Notes under the pieces: model-generated | Databases searched by the model: none | What the model was told of the DNA's origin: nothing | The model's input: only the letters and a program-made list of their open reading frames with translations | NCBI RefSeq assembly: GCF_005145045.1 | Contig: NZ_CP039691.1 | Location: 570,001 to 634,000, forward strand | Length of the DNA stretch: 64,000 nucleotides | Source: Agrobacterium larrymoorei | GTDB lineage: Bacteria > Pseudomonadota > Alphaproteobacteria > Rhizobiales > Rhizobiaceae | Direction: 5' to 3' | Shown here: piece by piece, positions 35,943 through 44,426 of the stretch | Layout of the letters: every line of letters begins with the position of its first letter | How positions within the stretch are numbered: the stretch's first letter is position 1 | Made by a program: the position numbers and the translations under genes

Positions 35943-37397
35943 CTAATGCGAAAGTGGCTTGATCGCCGGATAAAGCGCCCGATACTGCCCGTAAGCCTCC
36001 TCATAGGCCCCGCTCAACGCAGCGACCGGCTCAATCGTCTCCTCCGTCTCCGGCTGCGTGCAGACGCCGACCGGATCAGCACCCGTTGCTGCAATCAAAC
36101 CAAGACGTGCCGCACCGAAGGCCGCGCCGAAATCGCCTTCCGCCGGAATATCCACCGGCACGCCAAGCGAGGTGGCAATAGAGGCCAGCCAGTAGCGAGA
36201 ACGGGAACCGCCGCCGATGGCGGTGACGCGGGAGATGGAGGTGCCTGCGGATTTCAGGGCTTCGAGATTGTCCCGGATGGCGAAGGTCACGCCTTCCAGC
36301 ACGGCTTGCGTCAGCGCCTTGCGGTCGCTCTCATGCGACAGTCCGATGAAGGAACCGCGAATGGCGGCGTCGTTGTGCGGCGTGCGCTCGCCGGAGAGAT
36401 AGGGCGCGAAGGTGACGCCGGTTGGTGCCTTGAGTTCGTCGCCCAGTTCACTCGTCAGATCGGCAGCGGACTTGCCTGCAATGCCGGAATACCAGTTGAG
36501 CGCATCGGTAGCCGAAAGAATAACGCCCATCTGGTGCCATGTGTTGGGCAGCGCGTGGCAAAAGGCGTGAACCGCACTTTCCGGCTTCGGCAGGTAGGAA
36601 GCGTTGGCAGCGAAGAGCACGCCAGATGTGCCGAGCGAAACGAAGGCATGGCCTTCCGACACTGTGCCCATGCCGCAGGCAGACGCCGCGTTATCGCCCG
36701 CGCCGCCTGCTATGAAGACCTTGCCGGAAATGCCCCATGCGGAAGCCAGTTCGGAACGCAAGGTTCCCGCCTCATCCGTCCCTTCCACCAGTGACGGCAT
36801 GTGATCTTCGCTGAGGCCGGTCGCTTCCAGCAATTCCGGCGACCATTTGCGTGCGCCGGTATCCAGCCATGAGGTGCCAGCAGAATCGGACATTTCAGAA
36901 ATATATTCACCCGTCAGCCAGAGACGCAGGTAATCCTTCGGCAGCAGAACCTTGGCCACCTTGGAGAAGATGTCCGGCTCGTTATTGGCAACCCAGACCA
37001 GCTTCGGCGCGGTGAAGCCGGGGAAGACGATATTGCCGGTGATCTTGCGAAAGCGTGGATCGGCATCGAGCTTCGCGGCTTCGGCGTAGGAGCGCGTGTC
37101 GTTCCACAGGATGCAGGGGCGAAGCACATCGCCTGCGGCATCGATCAGCGTTGCGCCGTGCATCTGGCCGGAAAGACCTATTCCTTTGACGGCGGAAAGC
37201 TCTTTCGGGAACTTGGCTTTGAGGCCCGCGATTGCGGTTTCCGTCGCCTTGATCCAGTGGGCAGGGTCCTGCTCCGACCAGCCGTAATGCGGGCGCGAGA
37301 CCTCCAGCGAGCCATTGGCCGAGCCGATGATCTTCTGATCGCCGTCGATAAGCAGCGCCTTCACGCCGGATGTTCCGAGATCGAGACCAAGATACAT
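35943..37397 (-). CDS. xylB: Xylulokinase
   Basis: This 484-residue FGGY-family kinase phosphorylates D-xylulose to xylulose 5-phosphate. It has the N-terminal phosphate-binding loop MYLGLDLGTSGVKALLIDGD, a substrate region SGQMHGATLID, the catalytic Asp in GGAGDNAASACGMG, and a C-terminal GGGSRSRYWLASIATSLGVPV. ATG 37397 gives the standard N-terminus. It lies 24 bp downstream of the LacI-family gene and is probably cotranscribed with it. Confidence 0.96.
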   Translation of the reverse strand: MYLGLDLGTSGVKALLIDGDQKIIGSANGSLEVSRPHYGWSEQDPAHWIKATETAIAGLKAKFPKELSAVKGIGLSGQMHGATLIDAAGDVLRPCILWNDTRSYAEAAKLDADPRFRKITGNIVFPGFTAPKLVWVANNEPDIFSKVAKVLLPKDYLRLWLTGEYISEMSDSAGTSWLDTGARKWSPELLEATGLSEDHMPSLVEGTDEAGTLRSELASAWGISGKVFIAGGAGDNAASACGMGTVSEGHAFVSLGTSGVLFAANASYLPKPESAVHAFCHALPNTWHQMGVILSATDALNWYSGIAGKSAADLTSELGDELKAPTGVTFAPYLSGERTPHNDAAIRGSFIGLSHESDRKALTQAVLEGVTFAIRDNLEALKSAGTSISRVTAIGGGSRSRYWLASIATSLGVPVDIPAEGDFGAAFGAARLGLIAATGADPVGVCTQPETEETIEPVAALSGAYEEAYGQYRALYPAIKPLSH

Positions 37398-37421
37398 GCT
37401 GTTCTCCAGTTCAGATTGCAT

Positions 37422-38441
37422 TCAAGGGAGATTATCCCTCAGAAATATGTCGATACGGATGCGCTCCTGCGCTTCGATGACGGTGAGGCCATCGGCACGC
37501 GCCTTCAGTACGCGGATGGCGCTGCGCACCTCATGGCCCGCATCTTGGTTCAGCACGGCGTCCACGACGCCTTCGCGAAGGGCCGTTGCCGTGGTGTCAT
37601 TAAGTTCATGGGCGATCACGCAAGGTTTCGAGCCGGTTGATTTCAGCGCGCGGATGAGGCCGCGATTGCCAGCGCCGAGGCTGTAGAGCCCACCCAGATG
37701 CGGGTGCTGCGCGAGGCATTGCGCCACGAGCTCCGCCACCATGTCAGAGTCATCCCGGCCTTCGAGAACCGGCAGGATGTTGAGATGTGGATACTCCGCT
37801 TCGATCACGGACTGAAAACCGGCCAGACGCTCGCGGTGATCCTTCACTAGCATGGAGCCCGCCAGAACGGCAATCTCGGCTTTGCTCTTCGGCAGAAAGC
37901 GGCCCATGAGGCTACCCGCCGTGCGCCCCGCAGCAGCGTTATCGACGCCTGCGAAATGATCGCGCTTCGAGCCGGTCAGATCGGAGACCAGCGTTACCGC
38001 CGCCACGCCGCTATCGGCCAGCCGGTCGGCGGCCTCCACAACGTCTTCTGAATCGATGGCGACGAAGGCAACGCCGGAAGGCTTTTCCAGCCGCGCTACG
38101 TCCAGCGCCTGTGTCAGCGCCGCCGCATCGAAGGGTGGCACCTCGATGATGCGGATGGAGGTGCGCTCCAGATAAGACCGCGAGGCCGCCGCCCGAACCT
38201 CGGCACGAAGACCCGCCATGAAGGAATTGTCGTTGTTGGGAAGAATAAAAACAAGCGCGTAAGAGCGCCCCTTGGCAAGATTTGCGGCTGCTATATCGCG
38301 CACGTAACCCAGCTCGGAAATCGCCGCTTCCACCTTGGCGCGGGTCGACGCGTGCACGCCCGGACGCAGGTTGATCACCCGGTCGACGGTGGCGAGGCTG
38401 ACGCCTGCTTTCGAAGCAATATCGTGAACTGTCGGCTTCAT
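37422..38441 (-). CDS. LacI family regulator, probably of the xyl genes
   Basis: This 339-residue protein has the LacI helix-turn-helix (MKPTVHDIASKAGVSLATVDRVINLRPGVHASTRAKVEAAI) and a periplasmic-binding-like sugar domain (about 60-335). VDRVINLR replaces the more usual VSRVLN, as in a rhizobial subgroup of LacI regulators. It heads the lacI-xylB-xylA cluster and probably controls it, and itself, through the inverted repeat at 38475-38511. The inducer is inferred to be xylose or a derivative. Confidence 0.88.
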   Translation of the reverse strand: MKPTVHDIASKAGVSLATVDRVINLRPGVHASTRAKVEAAISELGYVRDIAAANLAKGRSYALVFILPNNDNSFMAGLRAEVRAAASRSYLERTSIRIIEVPPFDAAALTQALDVARLEKPSGVAFVAIDSEDVVEAADRLADSGVAAVTLVSDLTGSKRDHFAGVDNAAAGRTAGSLMGRFLPKSKAEIAVLAGSMLVKDHRERLAGFQSVIEAEYPHLNILPVLEGRDDSDMVAELVAQCLAQHPHLGGLYSLGAGNRGLIRALKSTGSKPCVIAHELNDTTATALREGVVDAVLNQDAGHEVRSAIRVLKARADGLTVIEAQERIRIDIFLRDNLP

Positions 38442-38474
38442 GCATCCTCCCGCGCAACGTCATAGAGGAGAATT

Positions 38475-38511
38475 TGAGGTACGTAAATCAGAAAATGATG
38501 TACGTACCTCA
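38475..38511. promoter_or_regulatory. Operator-like inverted repeat upstream of the xyl regulator
   Basis: TGAGGTACGTA (38475-38485) and TACGTACCTCA (38501-38511) are exact 11-bp inverted repeats with a 15-bp spacer. Each arm contains TACGTA, itself palindromic. It starts 34 bp before the regulator ATG, where a repressor or activator site would be expected. The spacing, 26 bp centre to centre, suggests two dimers or one looped complex. Confidence 0.75.
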
Positions 38512-39390
38512 TTACTAAACGTGGCCGTGGCCTGTACTGTGTTAGCGAATTTAGTGTGCTCGTTGAGTGTAAGAGTAATAACGTTGATTCAACGGACGCG
38601 CGTTTGTCAGAAGTGGCTTGAGGGTTGAGGGGCGGTTAACGCGCCTTCGGCGTCACAATCGCACTTCCCTCACCGCTGTCCGGTTTAATGATTCAGACAT
38701 TACGCATTCCACGCATATTCTGGTCCTCGGTGCGACTTTAGGCGCAGGCGTAGATATTCGTAGACACCATCGCCAAACCCACCGCGTTATCCTCGGCCTT
38801 GAGCCACTGCTGTCCGGTTTAAATAGATAGGTTGGTTTGAGGCGAGAACAGCTCTCACCCGTCACCCCGCACTCGATGCGGGGTCAAGCAGACGCGCGTC
38901 TGCGCGGCAAAAAAAGTCCTTCAGACCAAGGACTTGGTCTGGCTGGATCCCGGATCAAGTCCGGGATGACAGAAGTGGGGATTGCCGTTGCTACATTCAA
39001 AGCCAGCGTTGCACTGGCGGGTGCGAATTCGTAAAGAGTATAAAAAACGAAATGCAATATCTTATACCAAGTCCATAAATCTCAACTGCACAGCAGTGGC
39101 CTTTAGCAGAGGATCCATCGCCATCAACGAAATCAAACGGTTGTGGATCCTCGGGTCAAGCCCGAGGATGACGCGGTGGGTGTATGTGCCATTCTTTTCC
39201 AGCGATTGATGGAGTAATAGCGCGGTCGAATTTGACCTGTGGCGGCGGACCGAGGGGTCATAACGGAAGACCGGGGTGAGGCCGGGCGCTACTCCGGCTC
39301 ACCAGGATGGGAAGCCCAATTAGGTCGCTGGGCGACTACACGTACTTGATTTAAGAAGCTGCTGCGCTGACGAGCCTGTGACTCCGTTCA
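38512..39390. other. Long gene-free region rich in repeats
   Basis: No gene is supported in these 880 bp. They contain: a direct repeat CxGCTGTCCGGTTTAA at about 38673-38687 and 38807-38822; hairpins CCCCGCA-CTCGA-TGCGGGG (near 38866), CAGACCAAG-GA-CTTGGTCTG (38922-38941) and ATCCCGGA-TCAAG-TCCGGGAT (38947-38967); a perfect hairpin ATCCTCGGG-TCAAG-CCCGAGGAT at 39147-39169; and a GC-rich, hairpin-prone stretch at 39220-39345 that I could not assign. Confidence 0.65.
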
Positions 39391-40347
39391 CTACCGCCCG
39401 ATATGCTTCTCGCCACGCTTCTTGGCGATATCGATCTGCTTCTGGCGGTTGCGGAAACGTTGGCGGTCTTCTTCCGTGCGCTCGTCGTAGCAGCTGGGGC
39501 AGGAGACGCCCTCTTCGAATTTCGGCGAAAGGCGCACTTCATCCGTGATCGGGTTGCGGCAGGCGTGGCAGAGTTTGTGGTCGCCTTCGGCAAGGCCGTG
39601 AACGACCGAGACGCGCTCGTCAAAGACGAAGCAGGCGCCTTCCCACAGGCTCTCTTCTTCCGGCACTTCTTCCAAATATTTCAGGATGCCGCCTTTAAGG
39701 TGATAAACCTCATCGAAGCCCTGTTCTTTCATGAAAGCGGTGGCCTTTTCGCAGCGGATGCCGCCGGTGCAGTACATGGCGATTTTCGGCTTGTTGTGCA
39801 GGCCGGGATTGTTTTTCACCCAATCGGGAAACTCGCGAAACGTCTTGGTCTGCGGATCGACCGCGCCCTTGAACACGCCGATGGCGGTTTCGTAATCGTT
39901 GCGCGTATCGATGAGGATCGTGTCTGGATCGGAGATCAGCTCGTTCCAGTCCTTTGGGTCGACATAGGTGCCGACGATCTTGTTTGGATCGATATCGGCC
40001 ACGCCCATCGTGACGATTTCCTGCTTCAGCTTCACCTTCATGCGCACGAAAGGCATTTTGGAAGCGCGACTTTCCTTGTGCTCCAGACCGGCAAATTCCG
40101 GCTGTGCGCGCAGCCAGGAGAGCACGGTATCGATGCCCGCATCCGTGCCTGCAATGGTGCCGTTGATACCCTCGGCGGCCAGAAGCAGCGTTCCCTTCAC
40201 TCCGTTTTCCTGACACAGCCTGAACAGCGGCTCGCGCACGCTCTCGAACCGCGGGAAGCGGGCGAAGTGATAAAGCGCTGCCACCAGGAAATCGCTATTG
40301 GCTCCGGCTGTGGCGTCCGGGCGGGATTGTGCAGAGGTGTCGGTCAT
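39391..40347 (-). CDS. trhO: tRNA uridine(34) hydroxylase TrhO (UPF0176, rhodanese domain)
   Basis: This 318-residue protein has an N-terminal acylphosphatase-like part (about 20-115), a rhodanese domain (about 125-225) with catalytic Cys193 in [11 protein letters not shown], and a C-terminal Cys-pair tail (CHAC, CPSC). TrhO performs prephenate-independent 5-hydroxylation of U34 in tRNA. ATG 40347 is chosen because the family N-terminus begins there; the longer frame upstream lacks homology. Confidence 0.93.
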   Translation of the reverse strand: MTDTSAQSRPDATAGANSDFLVAALYHFARFPRFESVREPLFRLCQENGVKGTLLLAAEGINGTIAGTDAGIDTVLSWLRAQPEFAGLEHKESRASKMPFVRMKVKLKQEIVTMGVADIDPNKIVGTYVDPKDWNELISDPDTILIDTRNDYETAIGVFKGAVDPQTKTFREFPDWVKNNPGLHNKPKIAMYCTGGIRCEKATAFMKEQGFDEVYHLKGGILKYLEEVPEEESLWEGACFVFDERVSVVHGLAEGDHKLCHACRNPITDEVRLSPKFEEGVSCPSCYDERTEEDRQRFRNRQKQIDIAKKRGEKHIGR

Positions 40348-40459
40348 GGCCGCTGAAATACAGCGTGACGCGTCCGCTTGCAATCTTATTCCGCTGGAAA
40401 ACAAGGGCTGCGCAAAGTTTTGAAAATCGTCAATTCGCCTGCGTCCGTCAGCAGCGGCC

Positions 40460-41368
40460 CTAGCGTGCTGCGTGCTTCCACAGCAGGCCGACGATTTCGC
40501 TTTCACCATGTGCCGTCTCGGCAAAGACGTGCTCCGCCAGTTGCAAGCTCTCTTCGCGCAAAGCCTGCTGCCGGTCGATGATGGCGTTCAGGAGGAGCGC
40601 GAGTGTCTCTGCGCCGGAAAAGCGCTCGGGCTCGCGATCCGCGAAGGCTGCAAGAACCGAAAGATCATGTTCATGACCGAGCAGCTTGACCAGATGTTTT
40701 GCCTGAACCTTCTTGGCCCTCATGGCGGAAGGCCAGATCTTGCGCAGAAGCGCCAGATGCATCCAGTAAACCTGCCCGCTCTTCCGCAATTCGTGGAAAT
40801 GCTCGTCATGCGCTTCCGACTGGCAGAGGCCGAGTGCATGCAGCGCTTTGCGGCGCTGTTTTGTCCAGGTCTTCTCGATCATCCTGCGCGCCGTTTTCCT
40901 GCCATGCGGCATGGAGAGGTCGATAAGAGCCTGCCTGCCTTCTTCACAATCGGCGATGGCGTCTTTTATGCGCTGGGGTAGATCACCCTCATCATGGGTG
41001 GCTGCATCGCGCCTGTCGCTGAGAGTGCGATGAACGGAAGCCAGCGCATCGCGTTCCGCCTCCGTCTGGCTGAAACCTTCAAGATAGGTGATGGTCTCCA
41101 CCAATGCCGCCGCGTCGCGCGCAGCAGAGAGTGACCGGGCGATATCGCGGAAGCGGACATTTTCCTGCGCGCGGAAATCCGGCGCTTCCTTTTGCAGGAA
41201 ACGATAGAGCGCGCGGATACGCTTGAATTTCTTGCGGGCATCATGCACCGCCTCATGCGTGCCGTTCGGCTGGTCCTTCAGGAGAGCGATGGCGTCATCG
41301 ATCAGTTCCAGACCGACGCGCTTCACCTCCTCGACAAAGCCGCGAGCGGGATCAAGCCTGAAGGACAT
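40460..41368 (-). CDS. CHAD domain protein
   Basis: This 302-residue all-helical CHAD protein is rich in His and basic residues ([52 protein letters not shown]). CHAD domains bind polyphosphate. It begins inside the 3' end of the CYTH gene (17-bp overlap), so the two are translationally linked. In E. coli YgiF the CYTH and CHAD domains are fused in one inorganic triphosphatase; here they are separate chains. Confidence 0.9.
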   Translation of the reverse strand: MSFRLDPARGFVEEVKRVGLELIDDAIALLKDQPNGTHEAVHDARKKFKRIRALYRFLQKEAPDFRAQENVRFRDIARSLSAARDAAALVETITYLEGFSQTEAERDALASVHRTLSDRRDAATHDEGDLPQRIKDAIADCEEGRQALIDLSMPHGRKTARRMIEKTWTKQRRKALHALGLCQSEAHDEHFHELRKSGQVYWMHLALLRKIWPSAMRAKKVQAKHLVKLLGHEHDLSVLAAFADREPERFSGAETLALLLNAIIDRQQALREESLQLAEHVFAETAHGESEIVGLLWKHAAR

Positions 41369-41840
41369 GGCAAAGCTCCCCGCTCAAATCATCCATGGCC
41401 AGATGCTGGTTGGAATAGCGCCGGTCCCCGGTTACTTCCGGGCCGATCCATGAGGGAAGCGCGGGACGGTCCCTCTCGTCGTTCATCTCCACTTCGGCGA
41501 CGACGAGACCCTTATAACTGCCTTCGAAGACATCGATCTCCCAGACGAAGCCTTCATGATCCACCGTATAGCGGGTCTTCTCGATCACGATGCCGAGCGC
41601 GGCTCCCAGCAGTTCCTCTGCATCATCGAGCGGAATGGAATATTCATATTCATCGCGCACCAGTGCGCTGGTGCCGATCTTGACCGTCAAAATGGCATCG
41701 CTGCCGTTCTTGATGCGCACGCGCAGGGAACGGTCGTCCATAGATGCGATATAGGCTTGGCGAAAGGGTGTCTTGGAGGTCGCCTCGCGGCGCCAGTCAT
41801 CATTGCGAACCAGGAACTTGCGTTCGATTTCTTTGGCCAT
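41352..41840 (-). CDS. CYTH domain phosphohydrolase (triphosphate tunnel enzyme)
   Basis: This 162-residue CYTH protein has the signature EIERK at residues 4-8 and the alternating charged strands LRVRIKNGSDAILTVKIG, EYEYSIPLDDAEEL, EIDVFEGSYKGLVVAEVEM that line the metal-triphosphate tunnel. Bacterial members commonly hydrolyse inorganic tripolyphosphate. It is the first gene of the CYTH-CHAD pair. Confidence 0.93.
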   Translation of the reverse strand: MAKEIERKFLVRNDDWRREATSKTPFRQAYIASMDDRSLRVRIKNGSDAILTVKIGTSALVRDEYEYSIPLDDAEELLGAALGIVIEKTRYTVDHEGFVWEIDVFEGSYKGLVVAEVEMNDERDRPALPSWIGPEVTGDRRYSNQHLAMDDLSGELCHVLQA

Positions 41841-41994
41841 TCAACACCCTGTAAGGTTTTGCGGGAAGGTAGAGTAAGAGCTTGTCATGAAAAAGCAATA
41901 AGAACGATTTCGTTGCTTTTGCCTCGACAGGGATTTGTTTGCGGGGTAATTGATGGCCGCAATTTCAATCGATTCAACGACCGGAGATATCGCC

Positions 41995-42633
41995 ATGGCC
42001 CAGGATTCCGAGAAGCTTCTTTCCATTCTGAAACTTCAGCCGGTGGTGCCGGTTCTCATCGTTGAAGATGTTGCTTCCGCTGTTCCTCTTGCGCGTGCTC
42101 TGGTGGAAGGCGGCCTGAAAGCCATCGAAATCACCATGCGCACGCCTGTCGCGCTGGATGCCATTCGCGCCGTTGCAGCCGAGGTGGAAGGCGCGCATGT
42201 GGGTGCTGGCACCATTCTCAACGCCAGGGATTTCGAAGCGGCTGCCAATGCAGGCTCCACCTTCATCGTCAGCCCCGGTGTGAACAAAAGCGTGCTGGAT
42301 GCTGCCGAAGGCTCCGATGTTCCGCTTCTGCCAGGTGCGGCCACGGCAAGCGAAGTCATGGTTCTGCGCGATGCGGGCTATAAGGTTCTGAAATTCTTCC
42401 CTGCAGAACAGGCCGGTGGCGCGCCTTATCTCAAGGCGCTCTCTTCACCGCTCGCGGGCACGGTGTTCTGCCCCACGGGCAGCGTTTCTTTGAAGAACGC
42501 CAGGGATTACCTCTCGCTGCCGAATGTGGTCTGCGTCGGCGGTTCGTGGGTCGCGCCGAAGGAACTGATTTCTGCGGGCGACTGGGCAGGCATCACCAAG
42601 CTTGCGGCGGAAGCGGCAGCGCTTCGCGGTTAA
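41995..42633 (+). CDS. eda: KDPG/KHG aldolase
   Basis: This 212-residue enzyme cleaves 2-keto-3-deoxy-6-phosphogluconate to pyruvate and glyceraldehyde 3-phosphate at the end of the Entner-Doudoroff pathway. Glu45 (EITMRTP) and Schiff-base Lys133 (VLKFFPAE) fall at the same numbers as in E. coli Eda. ATG 41995 is chosen over upstream starts because GGAGAT lies about 10 nt before it. No edd or zwf gene is adjacent. Confidence 0.95.
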   Translation: MAQDSEKLLSILKLQPVVPVLIVEDVASAVPLARALVEGGLKAIEITMRTPVALDAIRAVAAEVEGAHVGAGTILNARDFEAAANAGSTFIVSPGVNKSVLDAAEGSDVPLLPGAATASEVMVLRDAGYKVLKFFPAEQAGGAPYLKALSSPLAGTVFCPTGSVSLKNARDYLSLPNVVCVGGSWVAPKELISAGDWAGITKLAAEAAALRG

Positions 42634-42735
42634 GGTGTTCAGCCTGTTCACGACGGCGTGAACAGGTCCGCCATTTGTAATCGTTCCTCTGCTTCCTATC
42701 TCCTGTTTCGAGATTGATCGAAACAGGAGATGTAT

Positions 42736-43437
42736 ATGTTCGACGCCAAGAAGCTTCTGGACCAGTTTCTGGGTTCGCAGGTGCCGGGTCTTTCTGGAAG
42801 CGTTCGTGACAGGGCCGGACAGGTTTCGGAGATCGCAAAGAACAATCCGATGAAGACCGGGGCGCTTGCCGCAGCCCTTCTCGGCACTAAAACGGGCCGC
42901 AAACTTGCCGGTAACGCGGCAGCCGTTGGCGGCATTGCCGCTATCGCCGGGCTCGGTTACCTTGCCTACAAGAACTACCAGTCCGGCAAGGCGCCGCAGG
43001 CCGCCCCGCAGCCGCAGCCGACGCAGGAATTGCTGCCGCCGCCAGCCGATTCTCCCTTTCACCCACAGTCTCCCGCGCTTTCCAACAGCTTCGCGCTGAC
43101 GCTGGTGCAGGCCATGATTGCCGCTGCTAAAGCGGATGGTCATATCGATGCCTCCGAGCGCGCGCATATCATGGAAAAGGTCAAGGTCTCCGGTCTCGAC
43201 CATGAGGCGGAAGCCTTTATCGAAAAGGAACTGGCCGATCCTCTCGATATCGACACGCTGGTTGCTGCGGCCCGGACGGAAGAGCAGAAGGTCGAAATCT
43301 ACACCGCCTCTCGCCTCACCATAGAGCCCGACAGCCGCGCCGAGCGCGGTTATCTCGATCTGCTGGCCGGACGGCTTGGCCTGCCGGATGCGTTGGTGGA
43401 TCACATCGAGGCGACCGTTTCGGCAGCGAAGGTCTGA
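42736..43437 (+). CDS. DUF533 (YebE-like, TerB-type) protein
   Basis: This 233-residue protein has a membrane-prone Gly/Ala-rich segment (about 45-75, TGRKLAGNAAAVGGIAAIAGLGYLAY), a Pro/Gln-rich linker (about 83-115) and a C-terminal TerB-like helical domain with acidic residues (AAAKADGHIDASERAHIMEKV). Function is unknown. ATG 42736 follows AGGAG with good spacing; an ATG at 42730 is too close. Confidence 0.85.
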   Translation: MFDAKKLLDQFLGSQVPGLSGSVRDRAGQVSEIAKNNPMKTGALAAALLGTKTGRKLAGNAAAVGGIAAIAGLGYLAYKNYQSGKAPQAAPQPQPTQELLPPPADSPFHPQSPALSNSFALTLVQAMIAAAKADGHIDASERAHIMEKVKVSGLDHEAEAFIEKELADPLDIDTLVAAARTEEQKVEIYTASRLTIEPDSRAERGYLDLLAGRLGLPDALVDHIEATVSAAKV

Positions 43438-43523
43438 TCGATCACAATATTCCATGTGAGGGGTCGGTTGTCTTTGATGGATGGCTGACCTATTCCTATG
43501 CGCAGCCAAGCATGGGAGGAAAA

Positions 43524-44219
43524 ATGCGCGATCTCAGCCAGTTCAAAGGATGTCCGGCACCGATGCCGGTAACGCTCGAAGGCCGGTTCGTTACCGCCGT
43601 GCCGTTTGATCGCGCGCAACATCAGGATGCTCTGTGGGAAGCGCTGGGCGGTGTCGGCACCAACGAGTTGATCAAATATTTCCCGAACGAGCCCTTTCCC
43701 CACGCTGCTTCATTCAGCGACTGGATCGAAGGCATGGCCAAGAGTTTTTCCTGGGTCACTCTGGTATTCATCGAGAACGCCACCGGCGAGGTCGTCGGCA
43801 TGGCCACCTATATGCGGCCCGACCCCAAAAACGGCGTCGTGGAAGTCGGCTCCGTGGCGCATGGCGCGAAGATGAAGCGTTCGCCGCTGGCGACCGAAGC
43901 GCATTACCTCATGGCCAGGCATGTCTTCGATGATCTTGGATATCGCCGCTACGAGTGGAAATGCCACAATGAAAACGAACCTTCCAAGGCAACCGCGAAA
44001 CGCTACGGCTTCACCTTCGAAGGCGTTTTCCGCCAGCACATGATTTCCAAGGGACAGAACCGCGATACCGCATGGTTCTCGATGATCGACAGCGAATGGC
44101 CGCTGATCCGCAAAGCCTTCGAGAATTGGCTCTCTGAGGATAATTTCGGCACAGACGGATTGCAGAAACGCAAGCTCGAAGACATCCGCGCTGAACTTTC
44201 CGCAGGAGGCAAGGCATGA
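43524..44219 (+). CDS. GNAT family acetyltransferase (RimJ/RimL-like)
   Basis: This 231-residue N-acetyltransferase has the GNAT core VTLVFIENATGEVVGMATYMRP, then EVGSVAHGAKMKRSPLATEAHYLMARHVFDDLGYRRYEWKC and NEPSKATAKRYGFTFEGVFRQH, the RimL-type motif A and B. ATG 43524 lies after GGGAGGAAAA, and an upstream ATG at 43512 is part of that ribosome binding site. It overlaps the next small membrane gene (ATGA). The substrate is unknown. Confidence 0.9.
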   Translation: MRDLSQFKGCPAPMPVTLEGRFVTAVPFDRAQHQDALWEALGGVGTNELIKYFPNEPFPHAASFSDWIEGMAKSFSWVTLVFIENATGEVVGMATYMRPDPKNGVVEVGSVAHGAKMKRSPLATEAHYLMARHVFDDLGYRRYEWKCHNENEPSKATAKRYGFTFEGVFRQHMISKGQNRDTAWFSMIDSEWPLIRKAFENWLSEDNFGTDGLQKRKLEDIRAELSAGGKA

Positions 44220-44422
44220 CCGGCACCACCAAATCGGCGGCGCTGGCCGCCCTCGCCATCATCCTCGGCTTCGGCCTGCTGTTCTACATCATGCCAATCG
44301 TGACGCTCTGGCTGGCAAACAACTATTCCGTCTGGCTGGCAGTCGCCTTCGACATCGTCGCCGTTCTGGCATTCTTCATGGTCTTCTGGTTAAGGGCACG
44401 GCACCAGCGGCGGGGGCGCTGA
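44216..44422 (+). CDS. Small two-helix membrane protein
   Basis: This 68-residue protein has two hydrophobic helices (about 8-33 and 38-58) and a basic tail HQRRGR. It starts in the stop of the GNAT gene (ATGA overlap), which supports real translation. It ends 4 bp before the convergent NicO gene stop. No family is recognised. Confidence 0.7.
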   Translation: MTGTTKSAALAALAIILGFGLLFYIMPIVTLWLANNYSVWLAVAFDIVAVLAFFMVFWLRARHQRRGR

Positions 44423-44426
44423 GGGC

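Noticed and set aside
39241-39345. Cobalamin riboswitch or RNase P RNA
   Set aside because: The conserved core boxes of both are missing; it was left as an unassigned structured stretch.
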